Shown: in pieces, positions 8,905-23,063 of the stretch
Layout: every line of letters begins with the position of its first letter
Position numbering within the stretch: the first letter of the stretch is position 1
Assembly (NCBI GenBank): GCA_029433525.1
Contig: JAQTIF010000001.1
Location: 496,001-560,000 of the forward strand
Length of the DNA stretch: 64,000 nt
Source: Enterobacteriaceae bacterium ESL0689
GTDB lineage: Bacteria; Pseudomonadota; Gammaproteobacteria; Enterobacterales; Enterobacteriaceae
Reading direction: 5' to 3'
Translations under genes and position numbers: made by a program
The notes under the pieces: generated by a model
What the model was told of the DNA's origin: nothing
Databases searched by the model: none
Seen by the model: only the letters and a program-made list of their open reading frames with translations

Positions 8905-9834
8905 TTATTGGTTAACTTGATCCAGCCAGCCCCATTTATCTTCGGTTTCACCGTTAAAGAGGCCAAAGAATGCACGTTGAAGATGTTTGGTGATGGGGCC
9001 ACAACGACCTGCGCCAATCTGAATGTCATCAATACTACGCACAGGTGTAATTTCTGCGGCCGTCCCGCTTAAAAAGACCTCATGGGCTAAATACAGGGAC
9101 TCACGGGACAGAATCTGTTCCCGGACTTCGATATTCAGATCTTTCGCCAGTGTAATGATGGTATCGCGGGTAATACCCGGTAAAGCGGAAGAGGTAAGAG
9201 GAGGAGTGAAGAGTACGCCATCTTTTACCTGAAAGATGTTCTCACCGGCGCCTTCAGAGAGATAACCATGAATATCCAGGGCAATCCCCTCCTGATAACC
9301 ATGCCGACGAGCCTCATTGCCAATCAGCAGTGAAGAGAGGTAGTTACCTCCCGCTTTTGCGGTTGTCGGGATCGTATTCGGTGCCGAACGATGCCAGGAG
9401 GAGACCATCGCATCAATCCCCTGTTCCAGCGCATCAGCCCCCAGATAGGCCCCCCATGGGAATGCCGCAATAATAACATCAGCGGTATAGCCTGCAGGCG
9501 GATTGACGCCCATTCCGACATCGCCGACAAAGACCAGTGGGCGAATATAAGCACTGGTCAGATTATTCTGGCGGATCACTGCACGACAGGCGTCCATCAG
9601 TTCATCAACACTTTGCGCAATGGGGAAACGGTAGATTTTGGCTGAGTCATACAGACGCTGTATATGTTCGTGATGGCGGAATATGACCGGCCCTTTATCG
9701 GTATCATAACAACGGATGCCTTCAAATACCGAAGTACCATAGTGCAACGCATGAGACATCACATGGATCTTTGCTTCCCCCCACGGAACCATCTCACCAT
9801 TAAACCAAATATAATCAGATTTTTTTGTCGTCAT
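8905..9834 (-). CDS. ilvE: Branched-chain amino acid aminotransferase
   Basis: Class IV PLP aminotransferase catalysing the last step of valine, leucine and isoleucine synthesis. It is 309 residues from the start MTTKKSDYIW, chosen to match the family (the frame extends ten codons further upstream). The PLP lysine is in KAGGNYLSSLL near residue 160; the GYPxG-like region and SGTAAEITPVR near 255 are typical. It lies 36 bases after ilvM and 62 bases before ilvD, inside the attenuator-controlled ilvGMEDA operon. Confidence 0.97.
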   Translation of the reverse strand: MTTKKSDYIWFNGEMVPWGEAKIHVMSHALHYGTSVFEGIRCYDTDKGPVIFRHHEHIQRLYDSAKIYRFPIAQSVDELMDACRAVIRQNNLTSAYIRPLVFVGDVGMGVNPPAGYTADVIIAAFPWGAYLGADALEQGIDAMVSSWHRSAPNTIPTTAKAGGNYLSSLLIGNEARRHGYQEGIALDIHGYLSEGAGENIFQVKDGVLFTPPLTSSALPGITRDTIITLAKDLNIEVREQILSRESLYLAHEVFLSGTAAEITPVRSIDDIQIGAGRCGPITKHLQRAFFGLFNGETEDKWGWLDQVNQ

Positions 9835-9870
9835 TTTCTTTCCTTGTTTCTTACACTCAGACACGATTTG

Positions 9871-10119
9871 TTAGAGTGAACGTGGCTGGACTTCAATACC
9901 CGTCACATCCACCAGTTTACTGAGCTGACTAAACAGTAATTCGACAGGTCGCTGACTGGCAACGGTCAATTCGAGATTGATATTGCCGGTCTCTGACAGC
10001 GTTGCCATATTCATGGCACGAACCTGAAATCCACGGTGACGAACGACACGCAGAATACGTTCTAACGTTTCCGGATTAAGACGCGCCTGTAATGTTATCT
10101 GATGTTGTATCACGATCAT
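9871..10119 (-). CDS. ilvM: Acetohydroxyacid synthase II small subunit
   Basis: 82-residue ACT-domain protein that pairs with IlvG to form the valine-resistant AHAS II. The core [18 protein letters not shown] is well conserved. Its ATG overlaps the ilvG TGA (ATGA), the usual translational coupling. Two codons after the start differ from E. coli (MIVIQHQ instead of MMQHQ), and the C-terminus ends at QPRSL a few residues short of the K-12 protein. Both changes lie outside the ACT fold and the gene looks functional. Confidence 0.93.
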   Translation of the reverse strand: MIVIQHQITLQARLNPETLERILRVVRHRGFQVRAMNMATLSETGNINLELTVASQRPVELLFSQLSKLVDVTGIEVQPRSL

Positions 10120-11756
10120 GCCTCCAGCATTTCTGCATTACTGGCACCTGGCGGTACTAATGGCCAGACATTCTCAAGTTCATTGATGGAGACATGGAGT
10201 AGCCAGGGCCCCTCGCTCGACAACATAGCGTCAAGTGCCGCTTCAACCTGATCCTGATGAGTAATATGCTGGCCTGGAATGCCAAAAGCGCTGGCCAGGG
10301 CGACAAAATCAGGATTATCGTTCAGTGTCGTTTCACTGTAACGCTGATCAAAAAATAGCTGCTGCCATTGACGCACCATTCCCAGTCGTTGATTGTCGAG
10401 TAAAACGATTTTCACCGGCAACTGCTTACGTTTTACTGTTCCCAGTTCCTGTACATTCATCATGAAAGAGCCGTCCCCGGAGACACAAATGACAGTATCA
10501 TCAGGACGCGCAATCTGTGCACCGATCGCCGCAGGTAAACCAAATCCCATCGTTCCCAGCCCACTGGAAGTGATAAAATTCTCTGGCCGCGAGTAAGTCA
10601 TATGTTGTGCGGCCCACATTTGATGCTGACCAACATCGGTAGTGATAACGCTATCAACCGGTTTACGTTCAGACAATAACTTCAGCAATAGCGGCGCATA
10701 AATACCGTCACCGGTATTATCATAACGCCATACGTGTTCGGTGCGCAGCGCCTGAATATGCTGGCGCCATCCGTCAATGTTCAGCGGCTGTTGCAGAGCA
10801 GGTAATAATGTTTTCAAATCACCCGTCAGGGATATATGCACCTGACGTAACTTATTCAGTTCTGCCGGATCGATATCCAGGTGGATCACTTTGGCATGTG
10901 GCGCAAAAGTATCCAGCCTGCCGGTCACCCGATCATCAAAACGGGCACCCACGGCAATCAGAAGATCGCACTCCTGGACGGCCAGATTGGCCGCTTTAGT
11001 ACCATGCATGCCTAACATGGCCAGATATAAGGGGTAATCCGCCTCAACAGCACCCAGACCTTTCAGCGTACAGGTGACGGGCATTTGCGTAACAGCAAGA
11101 AAGTCGTGTAGTGCCGGTACTGCACGTGCTATACCAACGCCACCGCCAACATATAACATTGGTTTTTGTGCCGTTGCCAGCATCTGCCGGGCTTGTTCAA
11201 TGGCTGTCTGAGGAAAGGTGATGCTTTCATCTGCCGCCGGGGAAAAATCACTGAATTGCCCCTGCGCCAGCTGAATATCTTTCGGAATATCAATCAGTAC
11301 CGGACCTGGTCGCCCTGAGTTAGCGATCTGAAAAGCCTCAGTGATAACCCGGGGCAGATCGGCCTGCGATTGCACCAGCAGGCTGTGTTTCGTACAGGCC
11401 AGCGATAGCCCAAGGACATCGACCTCCTGAAAAGCATCTGTACCAATAAACGGTGCGGCAACCTGACCCGTGATGGCGACAACAGGAACAGAGTCCAATA
11501 AGGCATCGGCCAGACCGGTAATTAAATTAGTTGCCCCAGGCCCGGATGTCGCAATACAAACCCCGGTTTTTCCTGTGGCACGAGCATAACCAATCGCCGC
11601 AATAGCCGCGCCTTGCTCATGTCGACACAAGACATGTTCGATATTACCGTCATACAATGCATCATAGAGTGGCATAATAGCGCCGCCAGGATAGCCAAAA
11701 ACGGTATCGACTCCCTGTTTTCGCAAAGTATGTACTACACACTGTGCTCCATTCAT
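10116..11756 (-). CDS. ilvG: Acetohydroxyacid synthase II large subunit (intact)
   Basis: ThDP-, FAD- and Mg-dependent enzyme condensing pyruvate with pyruvate or 2-oxobutanoate, the first common step of the branched-chain pathway. It is 546 residues with no interruption, unlike the frameshifted ilvG of E. coli K-12. The catalytic glutamate is in CRHEQGAA (near residue 47); the ThDP/Mg motif [14 protein letters not shown] is near 428; [14 protein letters not shown] follows. It is the first structural gene after the ilvL attenuator and is coupled to ilvM by ATGA. Confidence 0.97.
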   Translation of the reverse strand: MNGAQCVVHTLRKQGVDTVFGYPGGAIMPLYDALYDGNIEHVLCRHEQGAAIAAIGYARATGKTGVCIATSGPGATNLITGLADALLDSVPVVAITGQVAAPFIGTDAFQEVDVLGLSLACTKHSLLVQSQADLPRVITEAFQIANSGRPGPVLIDIPKDIQLAQGQFSDFSPAADESITFPQTAIEQARQMLATAQKPMLYVGGGVGIARAVPALHDFLAVTQMPVTCTLKGLGAVEADYPLYLAMLGMHGTKAANLAVQECDLLIAVGARFDDRVTGRLDTFAPHAKVIHLDIDPAELNKLRQVHISLTGDLKTLLPALQQPLNIDGWRQHIQALRTEHVWRYDNTGDGIYAPLLLKLLSERKPVDSVITTDVGQHQMWAAQHMTYSRPENFITSSGLGTMGFGLPAAIGAQIARPDDTVICVSGDGSFMMNVQELGTVKRKQLPVKIVLLDNQRLGMVRQWQQLFFDQRYSETTLNDNPDFVALASAFGIPGQHITHQDQVEAALDAMLSSEGPWLLHVSINELENVWPLVPPGASNAEMLEA

Positions 11757-11835
11757 AGTTATTTTCCCGCCATAGTTTCGAATAAACAGAATGTTATGTT
11801 CAAATACACACTGAGCTCCTTGCTTGTTATTTTTA

Positions 11836-11869
11836 TAAAAAAACCCCCGAACCTTACGGTGCGGGGGTC
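11836..11869 (-). terminator. ilvL attenuator terminator
   Basis: On the minus strand a stem ACCCCCGCACC / GGTTCGGGGGT with a short loop is followed by seven T residues, 20-50 bases after the ilvL stop and before ilvG. This is the terminator arm of the attenuator controlling ilvGMEDA: ribosome stalling at Ile, Leu or Val codons in ilvL would favour the antiterminator. Confidence 0.92.
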
Positions 11870-11887
11870 TTAGTTCGTTAAGGCTAT

Positions 11888-11986
11888 TTATGCCTTTTCT
11901 GCTCCAGGTGCAGCCCCGCTTGATGGGATAATAATCACCACCAGGCTTAGTATAATCAGGCTAATCACTCGTAGAACAACAGTCAT
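11888..11986 (-). CDS. ilvL: ilvGMEDA operon leader peptide
   Basis: 32-residue leader beginning [10 protein letters not shown] and ending GAEKA. The middle is almost entirely Ile, Leu and Val codons ([10 protein letters not shown]), the sensing device for charged tRNA-Ile, -Leu and -Val. The length equals the E. coli leader. It is followed directly by the attenuator hairpin and lies upstream of ilvG. It is too short for routine gene callers but well supported by position and content. Confidence 0.93.
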   Translation of the reverse strand: MTVVLRVISLIILSLVVIIIPSSGAAPGAEKA

Positions 11987-12310
11987 TTTTAAATTTCTTA
12001 ATCAAGATAATGAGTAAAGAGTTATCATAAAATCCATAATAAACACAAGCGTTTTTACACTTTATTTATTAATTCTGTTTGAGAATATTGATAACAAATT
12101 GTTATTTAACATTATTTTTAAAACTTCCTGCCATACCTGTTTTCTGCAGACAGGCTAGCCACGGCTCGCTTTATTTGTGAGAAAAATTCCATAATCAATG
12201 AAACAGAACGATAGCCAATAAGATAGTCTGCGTCGTGTTACGTAAATTATCATTTTCATAAATTACGCATGATGTTTCTGCCGCCATAATGCGCTTGTCC
12301 AGGAGGCATT
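11987..12310 (-). promoter_or_regulatory. ilvL-yifB divergent intergenic region with the ilv operon promoter
   Basis: 324 bases without a gene, mostly very A+T-rich on the ilv side, which is consistent with an upstream activation (UP or IHF-type) region. A -10 candidate for ilvL transcription is TATGAT (12024-12029, minus strand); no convincing -35 is seen. On the other side a strong AGGAGG lies seven bases before yifB. No further gene or repeat is evident. Confidence 0.4.
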
Positions 12311-13831
12311 ATGTCACTCGCAATTATTTATACCCGGGCCGCATTTGGTATTAACGCCCCTCTTATCACTATCGAAATTCATATCAGCAACGGGCTACCC
12401 GGGCTGACAATGGTTGGGCTTCCGGAAACTACAGTAAAAGAGGCGCGTGACCGGGTACGCAGTGCAATAATCAACAGCGGATATACTTTTCCGGCTAAAA
12501 AAATTACGGTTAATCTGGCTCCAGCCGATCTTCCCAAAGAGGGAGGACGGTATGATTTACCCATCGCTATTGCGCTTCTGGTGGCATCAGAACAACTCAA
12601 GACAACCCGGCTGAATCAATATGAATTTATTGGCGAACTCGCATTGACTGGCGCTTTACGCGCTGTCCCTGGGGCTATTCCCAGCGCAATAGAGGCAATA
12701 AAAGCTAAACGACAACTTATCGCCTCGGCAGACAATGCCGCAGAACTCTCACTTATTGGCGGTAATGCGTGTTTTATCGCCAGTCATTTACAGGAAGTAT
12801 GCGCTTTTCTGAATGGACAACAACCGCTGAACGAGCCAATCGCTGAAACAACCTGCCCGGCAGAAAAACATCCTGACCTGATCGATGTTATTGGTCAGCA
12901 ACAGGCAAAACGGGCACTGGAGATTGTCGCTTCTGGCGGACACAGCCTGTTACTGATCGGCCCTCCTGGGACAGGAAAAACCATGCTAGCCAGCCGGTTA
13001 CCCGGCATTTTACCCCCGTTAAGCAACGAAGAAGCGCTGGAAAGCGCAGCCATTCTTAGCCTGCTCAGTACCCATCACGCCACAAAACAATGGCGTCATC
13101 GGCCATTTCGTAGCCCGCATCATAGTGCATCGATGGCAGCAATGGTCGGTGGTGGCTCAATCCCCTTACCCGGTGAGATTTCACTCGCTCATAACGGAAT
13201 ATTATTTCTTGATGAGCTGCCAGAGTTTGAACGCAGAGTGCTGGATGCACTGAGAGAACCCATTGAGTCAGGTAAAATACATATTTCCCGCAGCAAAGCC
13301 AAAGTTGATTATCCCGCCCACTTTCAGCTTATTGCCGCGATGAATCCGGGGCCAACCGGACACTATAAGGGACGACATAATCGCACATCACCTGAACAAA
13401 TATTACGTTACCTGGGTCGTTTATCCGGTCCTTTTCTCGATCGTTTTGATCTCTCACTGGAAATGCCATTACCACCACCTGGCGTTCTTAGTCAAAGAAC
13501 ATCCGGCGAAGAAGATAGCGCCAGCATCCGACAACGTGTTCTGGCAGTGCGTCAAAAACAGTGGGCCCGACAGAAAAAACTTAATGCCGATCTTGAGAAT
13601 CATGAAATAAAAATCTGGTGTCCTCTCCATAAAGAGGACGCGATATGGCTGGAGCAAGCACTCATACAGTTAGGACTCTCTATTCGTGCCTGGCAGCGAC
13701 TGCTCAAAGTTGCCCGTACCATTGCCGATGCTGAAGAAGAACCCCATATTGAGCGTAACCATCTTCAGGAAGCCCTCAGCTATCGGGCAATAGACAGAAT
13801 ACTTCATCACTTGCAAAAATTTATGCAATAA
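12311..13831 (+). CDS. yifB: YifB/ComM-family AAA+ helicase-like protein
   Basis: 506-residue member of the ComM/YifB (Mg-chelatase-like) family. The N-terminal Lon-like S5 domain is residues 1-180 (RSAIINSGYTFP, VNLAPADLPKEG); the central AAA+ ATPase has Walker A GPPGTGKTM near residue 218 and Walker B ILFLDELPEF near 300; a C-terminal Mg-chelatase-associated domain follows. In naturally competent relatives ComM is a branch-migration helicase used when incoming DNA is integrated; its role in enteric bacteria is less clear. It is divergent from the ilv operon and convergent with maoP, with 19 bases between their stops. Confidence 0.93.
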   Translation: MSLAIIYTRAAFGINAPLITIEIHISNGLPGLTMVGLPETTVKEARDRVRSAIINSGYTFPAKKITVNLAPADLPKEGGRYDLPIAIALLVASEQLKTTRLNQYEFIGELALTGALRAVPGAIPSAIEAIKAKRQLIASADNAAELSLIGGNACFIASHLQEVCAFLNGQQPLNEPIAETTCPAEKHPDLIDVIGQQQAKRALEIVASGGHSLLLIGPPGTGKTMLASRLPGILPPLSNEEALESAAILSLLSTHHATKQWRHRPFRSPHHSASMAAMVGGGSIPLPGEISLAHNGILFLDELPEFERRVLDALREPIESGKIHISRSKAKVDYPAHFQLIAAMNPGPTGHYKGRHNRTSPEQILRYLGRLSGPFLDRFDLSLEMPLPPPGVLSQRTSGEEDSASIRQRVLAVRQKQWARQKKLNADLENHEIKIWCPLHKEDAIWLEQALIQLGLSIRAWQRLLKVARTIADAEEEPHIERNHLQEALSYRAIDRILHHLQKFMQ

Positions 13832-13850
13832 AAAGTTTACAACCTTTCTG

Positions 13851-14189
13851 TTAATCCTCACTTTCTGTGTAATCTTCGGTGCTTTCCACTTGAGGCTTAC
13901 CACCGGACAACGTATGAAAACGTTTTGGACGCTTAATATGAGCCATGTACTTAATCCAGACACGTTCTACTTCTGTCGCTGGATTACACTCACCACGACA
14001 GACTAAAATAAACTGCTTTTCATCTTCGGTGACAGGCTGGCGTTTACCCAGGTCCAGTTCGTTAAGGGCATAACCATATTGCTCCAGCAATTGAGCCTCT
14101 TTGATAGTGAAATCACCGTGACGTGAGAATCCACGGGGATAATTTTTATTATCAAAAAAACGATGAGTTGTCATAAAGCTTTGCGACAT
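13851..14189 (-). CDS. maoP: MaoP, macrodomain Ori organisation protein
   Basis: 112-residue protein (formerly YifE) that in E. coli acts with the nearby maoS site to keep the Ori macrodomain separate from flanking DNA. The start [12 protein letters not shown] was chosen because E. coli MaoP starts MAESF. The conserved body [20 protein letters not shown] and the [18 protein letters not shown] tail are both present. It is divergent from hdfR, as in E. coli. Its presence close to oriC matches its role. Confidence 0.92.
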   Translation of the reverse strand: MSQSFMTTHRFFDNKNYPRGFSRHGDFTIKEAQLLEQYGYALNELDLGKRQPVTEDEKQFILVCRGECNPATEVERVWIKYMAHIKRPKRFHTLSGGKPQVESTEDYTESED

Positions 14190-14246
14190 CTTACACACTC
14201 CTGATTCTTTAGCTGGGCTGTCTATGGCGCGGAGTATTAGTTACCC

Positions 14247-14275
14247 TTGACAGCGTGTAAAACAAAAGATTTAAA
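14247..14275 (+). promoter_or_regulatory. hdfR promoter candidate
   Basis: TTGACA (14247-14252), a 17-base spacer, then TTTAAA (14270-14275), about 30 bases before the hdfR start. In E. coli the equivalent intergenic region also holds the maoS site; I cannot identify that site here by eye. Confidence 0.55.
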
Positions 14276-14307
14276 TCATAATGATAAATAAATTTACAGG
14301 AAAGAAT

Positions 14308-15129
14308 ATGGATACCGAATTGCTTAAAACTTTCCTTGAAGTGAGCAGAACTCGCCACTTTGGACAAGCAGCAGAGGCACTTTATCTGACACAGTCAGCG
14401 GTCAGCTTTCGTATTCGTCAGTTAGAAAACCAGCTCGGTGTTAACCTTTTTACTCGTCATCGTAATAATATCCGCCTGACGCTCGCTGGAGATAAACTGC
14501 TGCCTTATGCTGAAAATCTGATGAATACCTGGCAGATGGCGCGGAAAGAAGTGGTGAATGCTTCCCTGCATAACTCGTTTTCAATTGGTAGTAACGCATC
14601 TCTTTGGGAATGCATACTGGGCCAATGGCTGGGAACACTTTACCAAAAAAACGACAATATGCAGTTTGAAGCCCGGATCGCGCAACGACAATCATTAATT
14701 AAACAACTGCGTGAACGACAGTTGGATCTATTGATTACAACAGAATCAGCTAAAATAGATCAACTGAGCAGCCAGTTACTGGGTAACCTGACTCTGGCGC
14801 TCTATTGTACATCGCCCTATAAAAACAAAAATGAATTAAACTATCTGCGTCTGGAATGGGGAATGGACTTTCAGCAAAATGAAACCGATCTGCTGAATCC
14901 CGATGATCTTCCGTTACTAACCACTGATTCTGCCCGATTAGCTTATCAGCAACTCGCCATGCTAAATGGCTGTGCATGGCTACCTGTATCATGGGCAGAA
15001 AAAAAAGCTGATTTATATCGGGTGAAGGAGAGTACCGTTGTTTCACGGCCTTTGTATGCTATCTGGCTACAAAATAGTGATAAGCAGGGGCAAATTCATG
15101 AAATATTAAAAACTGACATGTCAGGATAA
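14308..15129 (+). CDS. hdfR: HdfR, LysR-family regulator (H-NS-dependent flhDC repressor)
   Basis: 273-residue LysR-type regulator. The helix-turn-helix is at residues 1-60 ([39 protein letters not shown]), followed by an effector-binding domain. The start MDTELL is preceded by an A-rich AGGAAAG; an in-frame ATG nine codons earlier was rejected. In E. coli HdfR represses the flagellar master operon and activates gltBD. It is about six residues shorter than the E. coli protein, with differences in the effector domain and at the C-terminus. It lies between maoP and the rrn-distal tRNAs. Confidence 0.92.
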   Translation: MDTELLKTFLEVSRTRHFGQAAEALYLTQSAVSFRIRQLENQLGVNLFTRHRNNIRLTLAGDKLLPYAENLMNTWQMARKEVVNASLHNSFSIGSNASLWECILGQWLGTLYQKNDNMQFEARIAQRQSLIKQLRERQLDLLITTESAKIDQLSSQLLGNLTLALYCTSPYKNKNELNYLRLEWGMDFQQNETDLLNPDDLPLLTTDSARLAYQQLAMLNGCAWLPVSWAEKKADLYRVKESTVVSRPLYAIWLQNSDKQGQIHEILKTDMSG

Positions 15130-15225
15130 ATTCACAACTTATCCGACAAAAAGAATACTATTCTGGTTTTTGCTCTTTTCAAAACAGCAGCACCTGTTAT
15201 GGTGCTACATACTGCATCTGTTATA

Positions 15226-15258
15226 TAAAAAAAATCCTTCGCTTAAGCAAAGGATTAA
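15226..15258 (-). terminator. Terminator of the rrn-aspT-trpT operon
   Basis: Minus-strand stem AATCCTTTGC / GCGAAGGATT with a TTAA loop followed by eight T residues, immediately after the tRNA-Trp 3' end. Confidence 0.88.
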
Positions 15259-15260
15259 TA

Positions 15261-15336
15261 TGGCAGGGGCGGAGAGACTCGAACTCGCGACACCCGGTTT
15301 TGGAGACCGGTGCTCTACCAACTGAGCTACGCCCCT
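15261..15336 (-). tRNA. trpT: tRNA-Trp (anticodon CCA)
   Basis: A 76-nt cloverleaf: acceptor AGGGGCG pairs with CGCCCCT, T-loop GTTCGAGTC, anticodon loop CTCCAAA, encoded 3' CCA. It is the last gene of the rrn operon, matching the position of trpT after rrnC in E. coli. Confidence 0.97.
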
Positions 15337-15386
15337 AATATATTATTGTCAGATTGACTACTAATCAGCTATCTTCATTGCAATTG

Positions 15387-15463
15387 TGGCGGAACGGACG
15401 GGACTCGAACCCGCGACCCCCTGCGTGACAGGCAGGTATTCTAACCAGCTGAACTACCGCTCC
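15387..15463 (-). tRNA. aspT: tRNA-Asp (anticodon GTC)
   Basis: A 77-nt cloverleaf beginning GGAGCGG with anticodon loop CTGTCAC, T-loop GTTCGAGTC and encoded CCA. It lies between 5S rRNA and tRNA-Trp as a distal rrn operon tRNA. Confidence 0.97.
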
Positions 15464-15515
15464 AGCAACTCTTTCTGCTGCCACCAGCTTTTATACCGGT
15501 GGTTCACTAATTTTA

Positions 15516-15635
15516 AAGCCTGGCAGCTCCCTGCTCTCGCATGGGGAGTCCCCACACTACCATCGGCGCTTCGGCGTTTCACTTCTGAGTTCGGCATGGG
15601 GTCAGGTGGGACCACCGCGCTGTCACCGCCAGGCT
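15516..15635 (-). rRNA. rrf: 5S ribosomal RNA
   Basis: Minus-strand sequence GCCTGGCGGTGACAGCGCGG at the 5' end and CAGGGAGCTGCCAGGC at the 3' end form the terminal helix I; the interior (CCACCTGACCCCATGCCGAA) matches enteric 5S rRNA closely. Boundaries are accurate to a few bases. Confidence 0.95.
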
Positions 15636-15732
15636 GATTCTTTCTAATCATTCCTCGCTCTTCTTCCGGACCTCGCTGAAAATCTTTCTCTCTCTCCGCT
15701 CCACGCTTCCGATAAAACACCTTCGGCGTTGT

Positions 15733-18736
<3,004 letters not shown>

Positions 18737-18832
18737 TCACAACCCGAAGATGTCTCTTCCGGTCGCTTCGCTTTGAGAGACCCGGACACACTTCTTCGTG
18801 TGTCCTCTTTTCAATTTTCAGCTTGATCCAGT

Positions 18833-18846
18833 TTGTTAAAGAGCAA
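18833..18846 (-). promoter_or_regulatory. boxA antitermination site in the 16S-23S spacer
   Basis: Minus strand TGCTCTTTAACAA just upstream of the 23S gene, matching the Nus-factor boxA of rrn spacers. Confidence 0.8.
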
Positions 18847-18889
18847 AATCTCACAGCACGCTGTCTCAGCGTACTCTGACATTTTTATA

Positions 18890-18965
18890 TGGTGGAGCTA
18901 TGCGGGATCGAACCGCAGACCTCCTGCGTGCAAAGCAGGCGCTCTCCCAGCTGAGCTATAGCCCC
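18890..18965 (-). tRNA. alaT: tRNA-Ala (anticodon TGC)
   Basis: A 76-nt cloverleaf beginning GGGGCTATAGCTCAGC with anticodon loop TTTGCAC and encoded CCA. It lies in the 16S-23S spacer, distal to tRNA-Ile. Confidence 0.97.
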
Positions 18966-19028
18966 ATACAGCGATAAGGTGATCCCTTTTCCTGATTTCC
19001 GCCGCAGCAACACTGCATGCGCAAAATC

Positions 19029-19105
19029 TGGTAGGCCTGAGTGGACTTGAACCACCGACCTCACCCTTATCAGGGGTGCGCTCTGACCACCTGAGCTACA
19101 AGCCT
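19029..19105 (-). tRNA. ileT: tRNA-Ile (anticodon GAT)
   Basis: A 77-nt cloverleaf beginning AGGCTTGTAGCTCAGG with anticodon loop CTGATAA and encoded CCA. It is the first spacer tRNA after 16S. Confidence 0.97.
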
Positions 19106-19179
19106 GCTGAGATCCCTTTTGCTCATCTTTCATCAGACAATCTGTGTGAACACTTCAGAAATCCAGAACCCTTCACTTT

Positions 19180-20720
<1,541 letters not shown>

Positions 20721-20849
20721 AGGTCTGATCGCTCGTGAATTAAACTTCGTAAATGAATTACGTGTTCACTCAGAGACTTTTTAAATTTGCTTGACCGTCA
20801 CCGACGGTCAGGCTCTGTCTTCCTGAGTGCCCACACAGATTGTCTGACT

Positions 20850-20863
20850 GATTGTTAAAGAGC
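20850..20863 (-). promoter_or_regulatory. rrn leader boxA
   Basis: Minus strand GCTCTTTAACAATC in the leader between P2 and 16S, the antitermination boxA. Confidence 0.8.
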
Positions 20864-20887
20864 GGTACTTCAATGAAGCGGGCACAT

Positions 20888-20915
20888 ATAATACTCTCAT
20901 GCGCTTCAGAGTCAA
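20888..20915 (-). promoter_or_regulatory. rrn P2 promoter
   Basis: Minus strand -35 TTGACT (20910-20915), a 16-base spacer, -10 TATTAT (20888-20893), about 170 bases upstream of 16S. Confidence 0.85.
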
Positions 20916-20983
20916 GTGCTTTTTCACTTCCCCTGCCTGATTTCCGGTGGATTCGCTCCGTTATTCCGGGTCAGTGGGGGCGC

Positions 20984-21011
20984 ATTATAGGCTGTTCTTC
21001 GCCGTTGACAA
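20984..21011 (-). promoter_or_regulatory. rrn P1 promoter
   Basis: Minus strand -35 TTGTCA (21006-21011), a 16-base spacer, -10 TATAAT (20984-20989), followed by a GCGC discriminator and CCCCACTGA. These are the hallmarks of growth-rate-controlled, ppGpp-sensitive rrn P1 promoters. Only about 50 bases separate it from the rbsR stop, so upstream Fis sites would overlap rbsR. Confidence 0.9.
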
Positions 21012-21064
21012 GCCCTGTTTTTACTAAAAATGATCAAGCGGCTCTTTTTTCATCAAATCAACCA

Positions 21065-22057
21065 TTAAGCTGAGCCACGAACGATTAATTCAGGCGTCAG
21101 TTGCAGCCGTTGTTGTGTCTGTTGTGGCTGCGCCAGACGATGGATCAGTATATCAACAGCCAGTTCACCCAATTCATCTTTTGGTTGATGAATCGTCGTT
21201 AATGGTGGAGTCATATAGCGCGCCAGTTCGATATCATCATATCCTATCAGTGCCATATCCTGAGGAATAGATAATCCCGCCAGATAAAGCGATTGATATG
21301 CCCCTACAGCCATTGCGTCATTACTAATAAATACCGCTTGTGGCCGCTCCGCTAATGCGAGCAATTTTTGCATCGCACAAGCGCCGCCACTAAATTCGAA
21401 ATCACTGGTTATGACATAGTGCTCAGGGTGAGGAAGCCCGGCGCGCTCCATGGCAGCATGATACCCTGCCAGACGTAGTTGTGACGGTGTTTTATCCAGT
21501 GGGCCGGTAATGCAGGCAATCCGGGTATAGCCTTTGTCAATCAAATATTGCGTTGCCATCTCACCACCCAGCAAAGAGTTATCCTGGATCAGGTCGCTAT
21601 TGCCATCAAACGGTGCCCAGTCCATCATCACTGTTGGTACCGCCGGGTAACAGCGCATCATTTCTGGCGCAGGTTGACGTATTTCGCTACAGAGCAGTAA
21701 TAAACCATCCACCCGTTTTTGCATCAGCGTTTCAAGGTTTCGCTTCATACGTTGCTCATCACCTTCGGTGTTACACAACATCAGGCTATAACCGCGTTCA
21801 AAACAGCTACGTTCAACGCCACGGACCAGTTCCGAATAGAATGGGTTAGAGCTCGCCGTAATCAGCATACCAATCGTTCGGGTCTGATTTAATTTGAGGC
21901 TACGCGCCAGCGCAGATGGCGCGTAATTAAGGCGTTGAATCGCCGCATTAACTTTGATGGTCGTCGCTTCGCTAACGAAACGATCCTGGTTAATGACATG
22001 AGAAACCGTTGAAGTAGAGACCCCCGCTTCGCGGGCTACATCCTTCATCGTAGCCAA
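21065..22057 (-). CDS. rbsR: Ribose operon repressor RbsR
   Basis: LacI-family repressor of 330 residues. The DNA-binding domain ([20 protein letters not shown]) and hinge helix ([11 protein letters not shown]) are at residues 1-60, followed by a periplasmic-binding-protein-like ribose-sensing core. It is the last gene of the rbs operon, three bases after rbsK. It looks intact although three upstream transport genes are broken, so it may remain as a regulator of other targets (in E. coli RbsR also affects purine genes) or may simply not yet have decayed. Confidence 0.95.
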   Translation of the reverse strand: MATMKDVAREAGVSTSTVSHVINQDRFVSEATTIKVNAAIQRLNYAPSALARSLKLNQTRTIGMLITASSNPFYSELVRGVERSCFERGYSLMLCNTEGDEQRMKRNLETLMQKRVDGLLLLCSEIRQPAPEMMRCYPAVPTVMMDWAPFDGNSDLIQDNSLLGGEMATQYLIDKGYTRIACITGPLDKTPSQLRLAGYHAAMERAGLPHPEHYVITSDFEFSGGACAMQKLLALAERPQAVFISNDAMAVGAYQSLYLAGLSIPQDMALIGYDDIELARYMTPPLTTIHQPKDELGELAVDILIHRLAQPQQTQQRLQLTPELIVRGSA

Positions 22058-22060
22058 ATG

Positions 22061-22990
22061 TTACCTCTGTTGACGTAAAAATGTATCGATCTCTTCACGC
22101 CAGGGAACGGAAGGTTGCGCGCCTTTGCGGGTTACCGCAATCGCGGCGGCGGCATGCGCAAAACGAATCGCTTGATCCAGATTCGCGCCTTCCAGTAAAG
22201 CGGTGACTAATGCGCCATTAAAGGTGTCACCCGCAGCGATGGTATCGATAGCATGAACATTGAAACCAGGGATTCGCTGACCTTTGCCTTCATGACTGAG
22301 CCATACTCCCCGACGACCCAGCGTAATAATCACAATCCTGATGCCTTTCTCATGCAATATATAAGACGCTTTCGCTGCATCGTGATCATCTTCTATATGC
22401 ACATCGGTTAGCTTTTCCGCTTCCGTTTCGTTCGGCGTGATAATATCCACCAGCGAAAGCAGCTCATCGGACAACGCATGTGCCGGTGCAGGATTTAATA
22501 CCACCTGGGTTTGATGCTGATGCGCAATTTTTGCTGCAGCCAGAATGCTATCCAGCGGTGATTCCAGCTGCATCAGCAATGCCTGAGCCTCAGCAATAAG
22601 CTCTTTTTGCACCTCAACCTGAGCGACCGAAAGCGCCGCATTGGCACCCGCATGAATACCGATAACATTCTCACCTTCGGCGTTAACAAAGATCAACGCC
22701 ACCCCCGTCGATTGATTTTTTACCGTCTGTACAGGAGTAATATCAATATTATCGCGCTGCAGCTGGCAACGAATACGTTCACCGATGTCATCGTCGCCGG
22801 TGCAGGCAATGAAGGAAATATCTGCACCGCTACGTCCAGCAGCAACCGCCTGATTCGCGCCTTTGCCACCAAAAGCAACCTGATAGTGATCGCCAGTAAC
22901 GGTTTCCCCCGGCATGGGAAAGGTATCAAGGTGAAGAATATGATCGGCATTGATACTGCCAAGAACAACAAGTTTGCCTGAGGTTTTCAT
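22061..22990 (-). CDS. rbsK: Ribokinase
   Basis: PfkB-family kinase phosphorylating D-ribose to ribose 5-phosphate. It is 309 residues from the start MKTSGKLVVLGSIN; an in-frame start 15 codons upstream lies in the intergenic hairpin and was rejected. PfkB signature 1 (AFGGKGANQAVAAGR) is near residue 40, and the catalytic aspartate lies in DTIAAGDTFNGALV near 255. It is intact and in order with rbsB and rbsR. It would still be useful for ribose from nucleoside breakdown even though the ribose ABC transporter is inactivated here. Confidence 0.95.
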   Translation of the reverse strand: MKTSGKLVVLGSINADHILHLDTFPMPGETVTGDHYQVAFGGKGANQAVAAGRSGADISFIACTGDDDIGERIRCQLQRDNIDITPVQTVKNQSTGVALIFVNAEGENVIGIHAGANAALSVAQVEVQKELIAEAQALLMQLESPLDSILAAAKIAHQHQTQVVLNPAPAHALSDELLSLVDIITPNETEAEKLTDVHIEDDHDAAKASYILHEKGIRIVIITLGRRGVWLSHEGKGQRIPGFNVHAIDTIAAGDTFNGALVTALLEGANLDQAIRFAHAAAAIAVTRKGAQPSVPWREEIDTFLRQQR

Positions 22991-23009
22991 TATTTTTGTT
23001 CCCGGAAAG

Positions 23010-23034
23010 TGCGCCACCAGATTCTGGTGGCGCA
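23010..23034 (-). promoter_or_regulatory. rbsB-rbsK intergenic hairpin
   Basis: Perfect stem TGCGCCACCAG / CTGGTGGCGCA with a three-base loop, between the rbsB stop and the rbsK start. A run of T follows only after about 12 bases on the plus side, so it is more likely an mRNA-stabilising or partial-termination structure that lowers rbsK relative to rbsB. Confidence 0.6.
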
Positions 23035-23063
23035 TGACCCTGCTTTTCTTTTTTATTGTTCAG

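Noticed and set aside
14281-14307. Longer hdfR start nine codons upstream
   Set aside because: The MDTELL start matches the HdfR family and has the better ribosome site; the extra residues are not typical of LysR N-termini.
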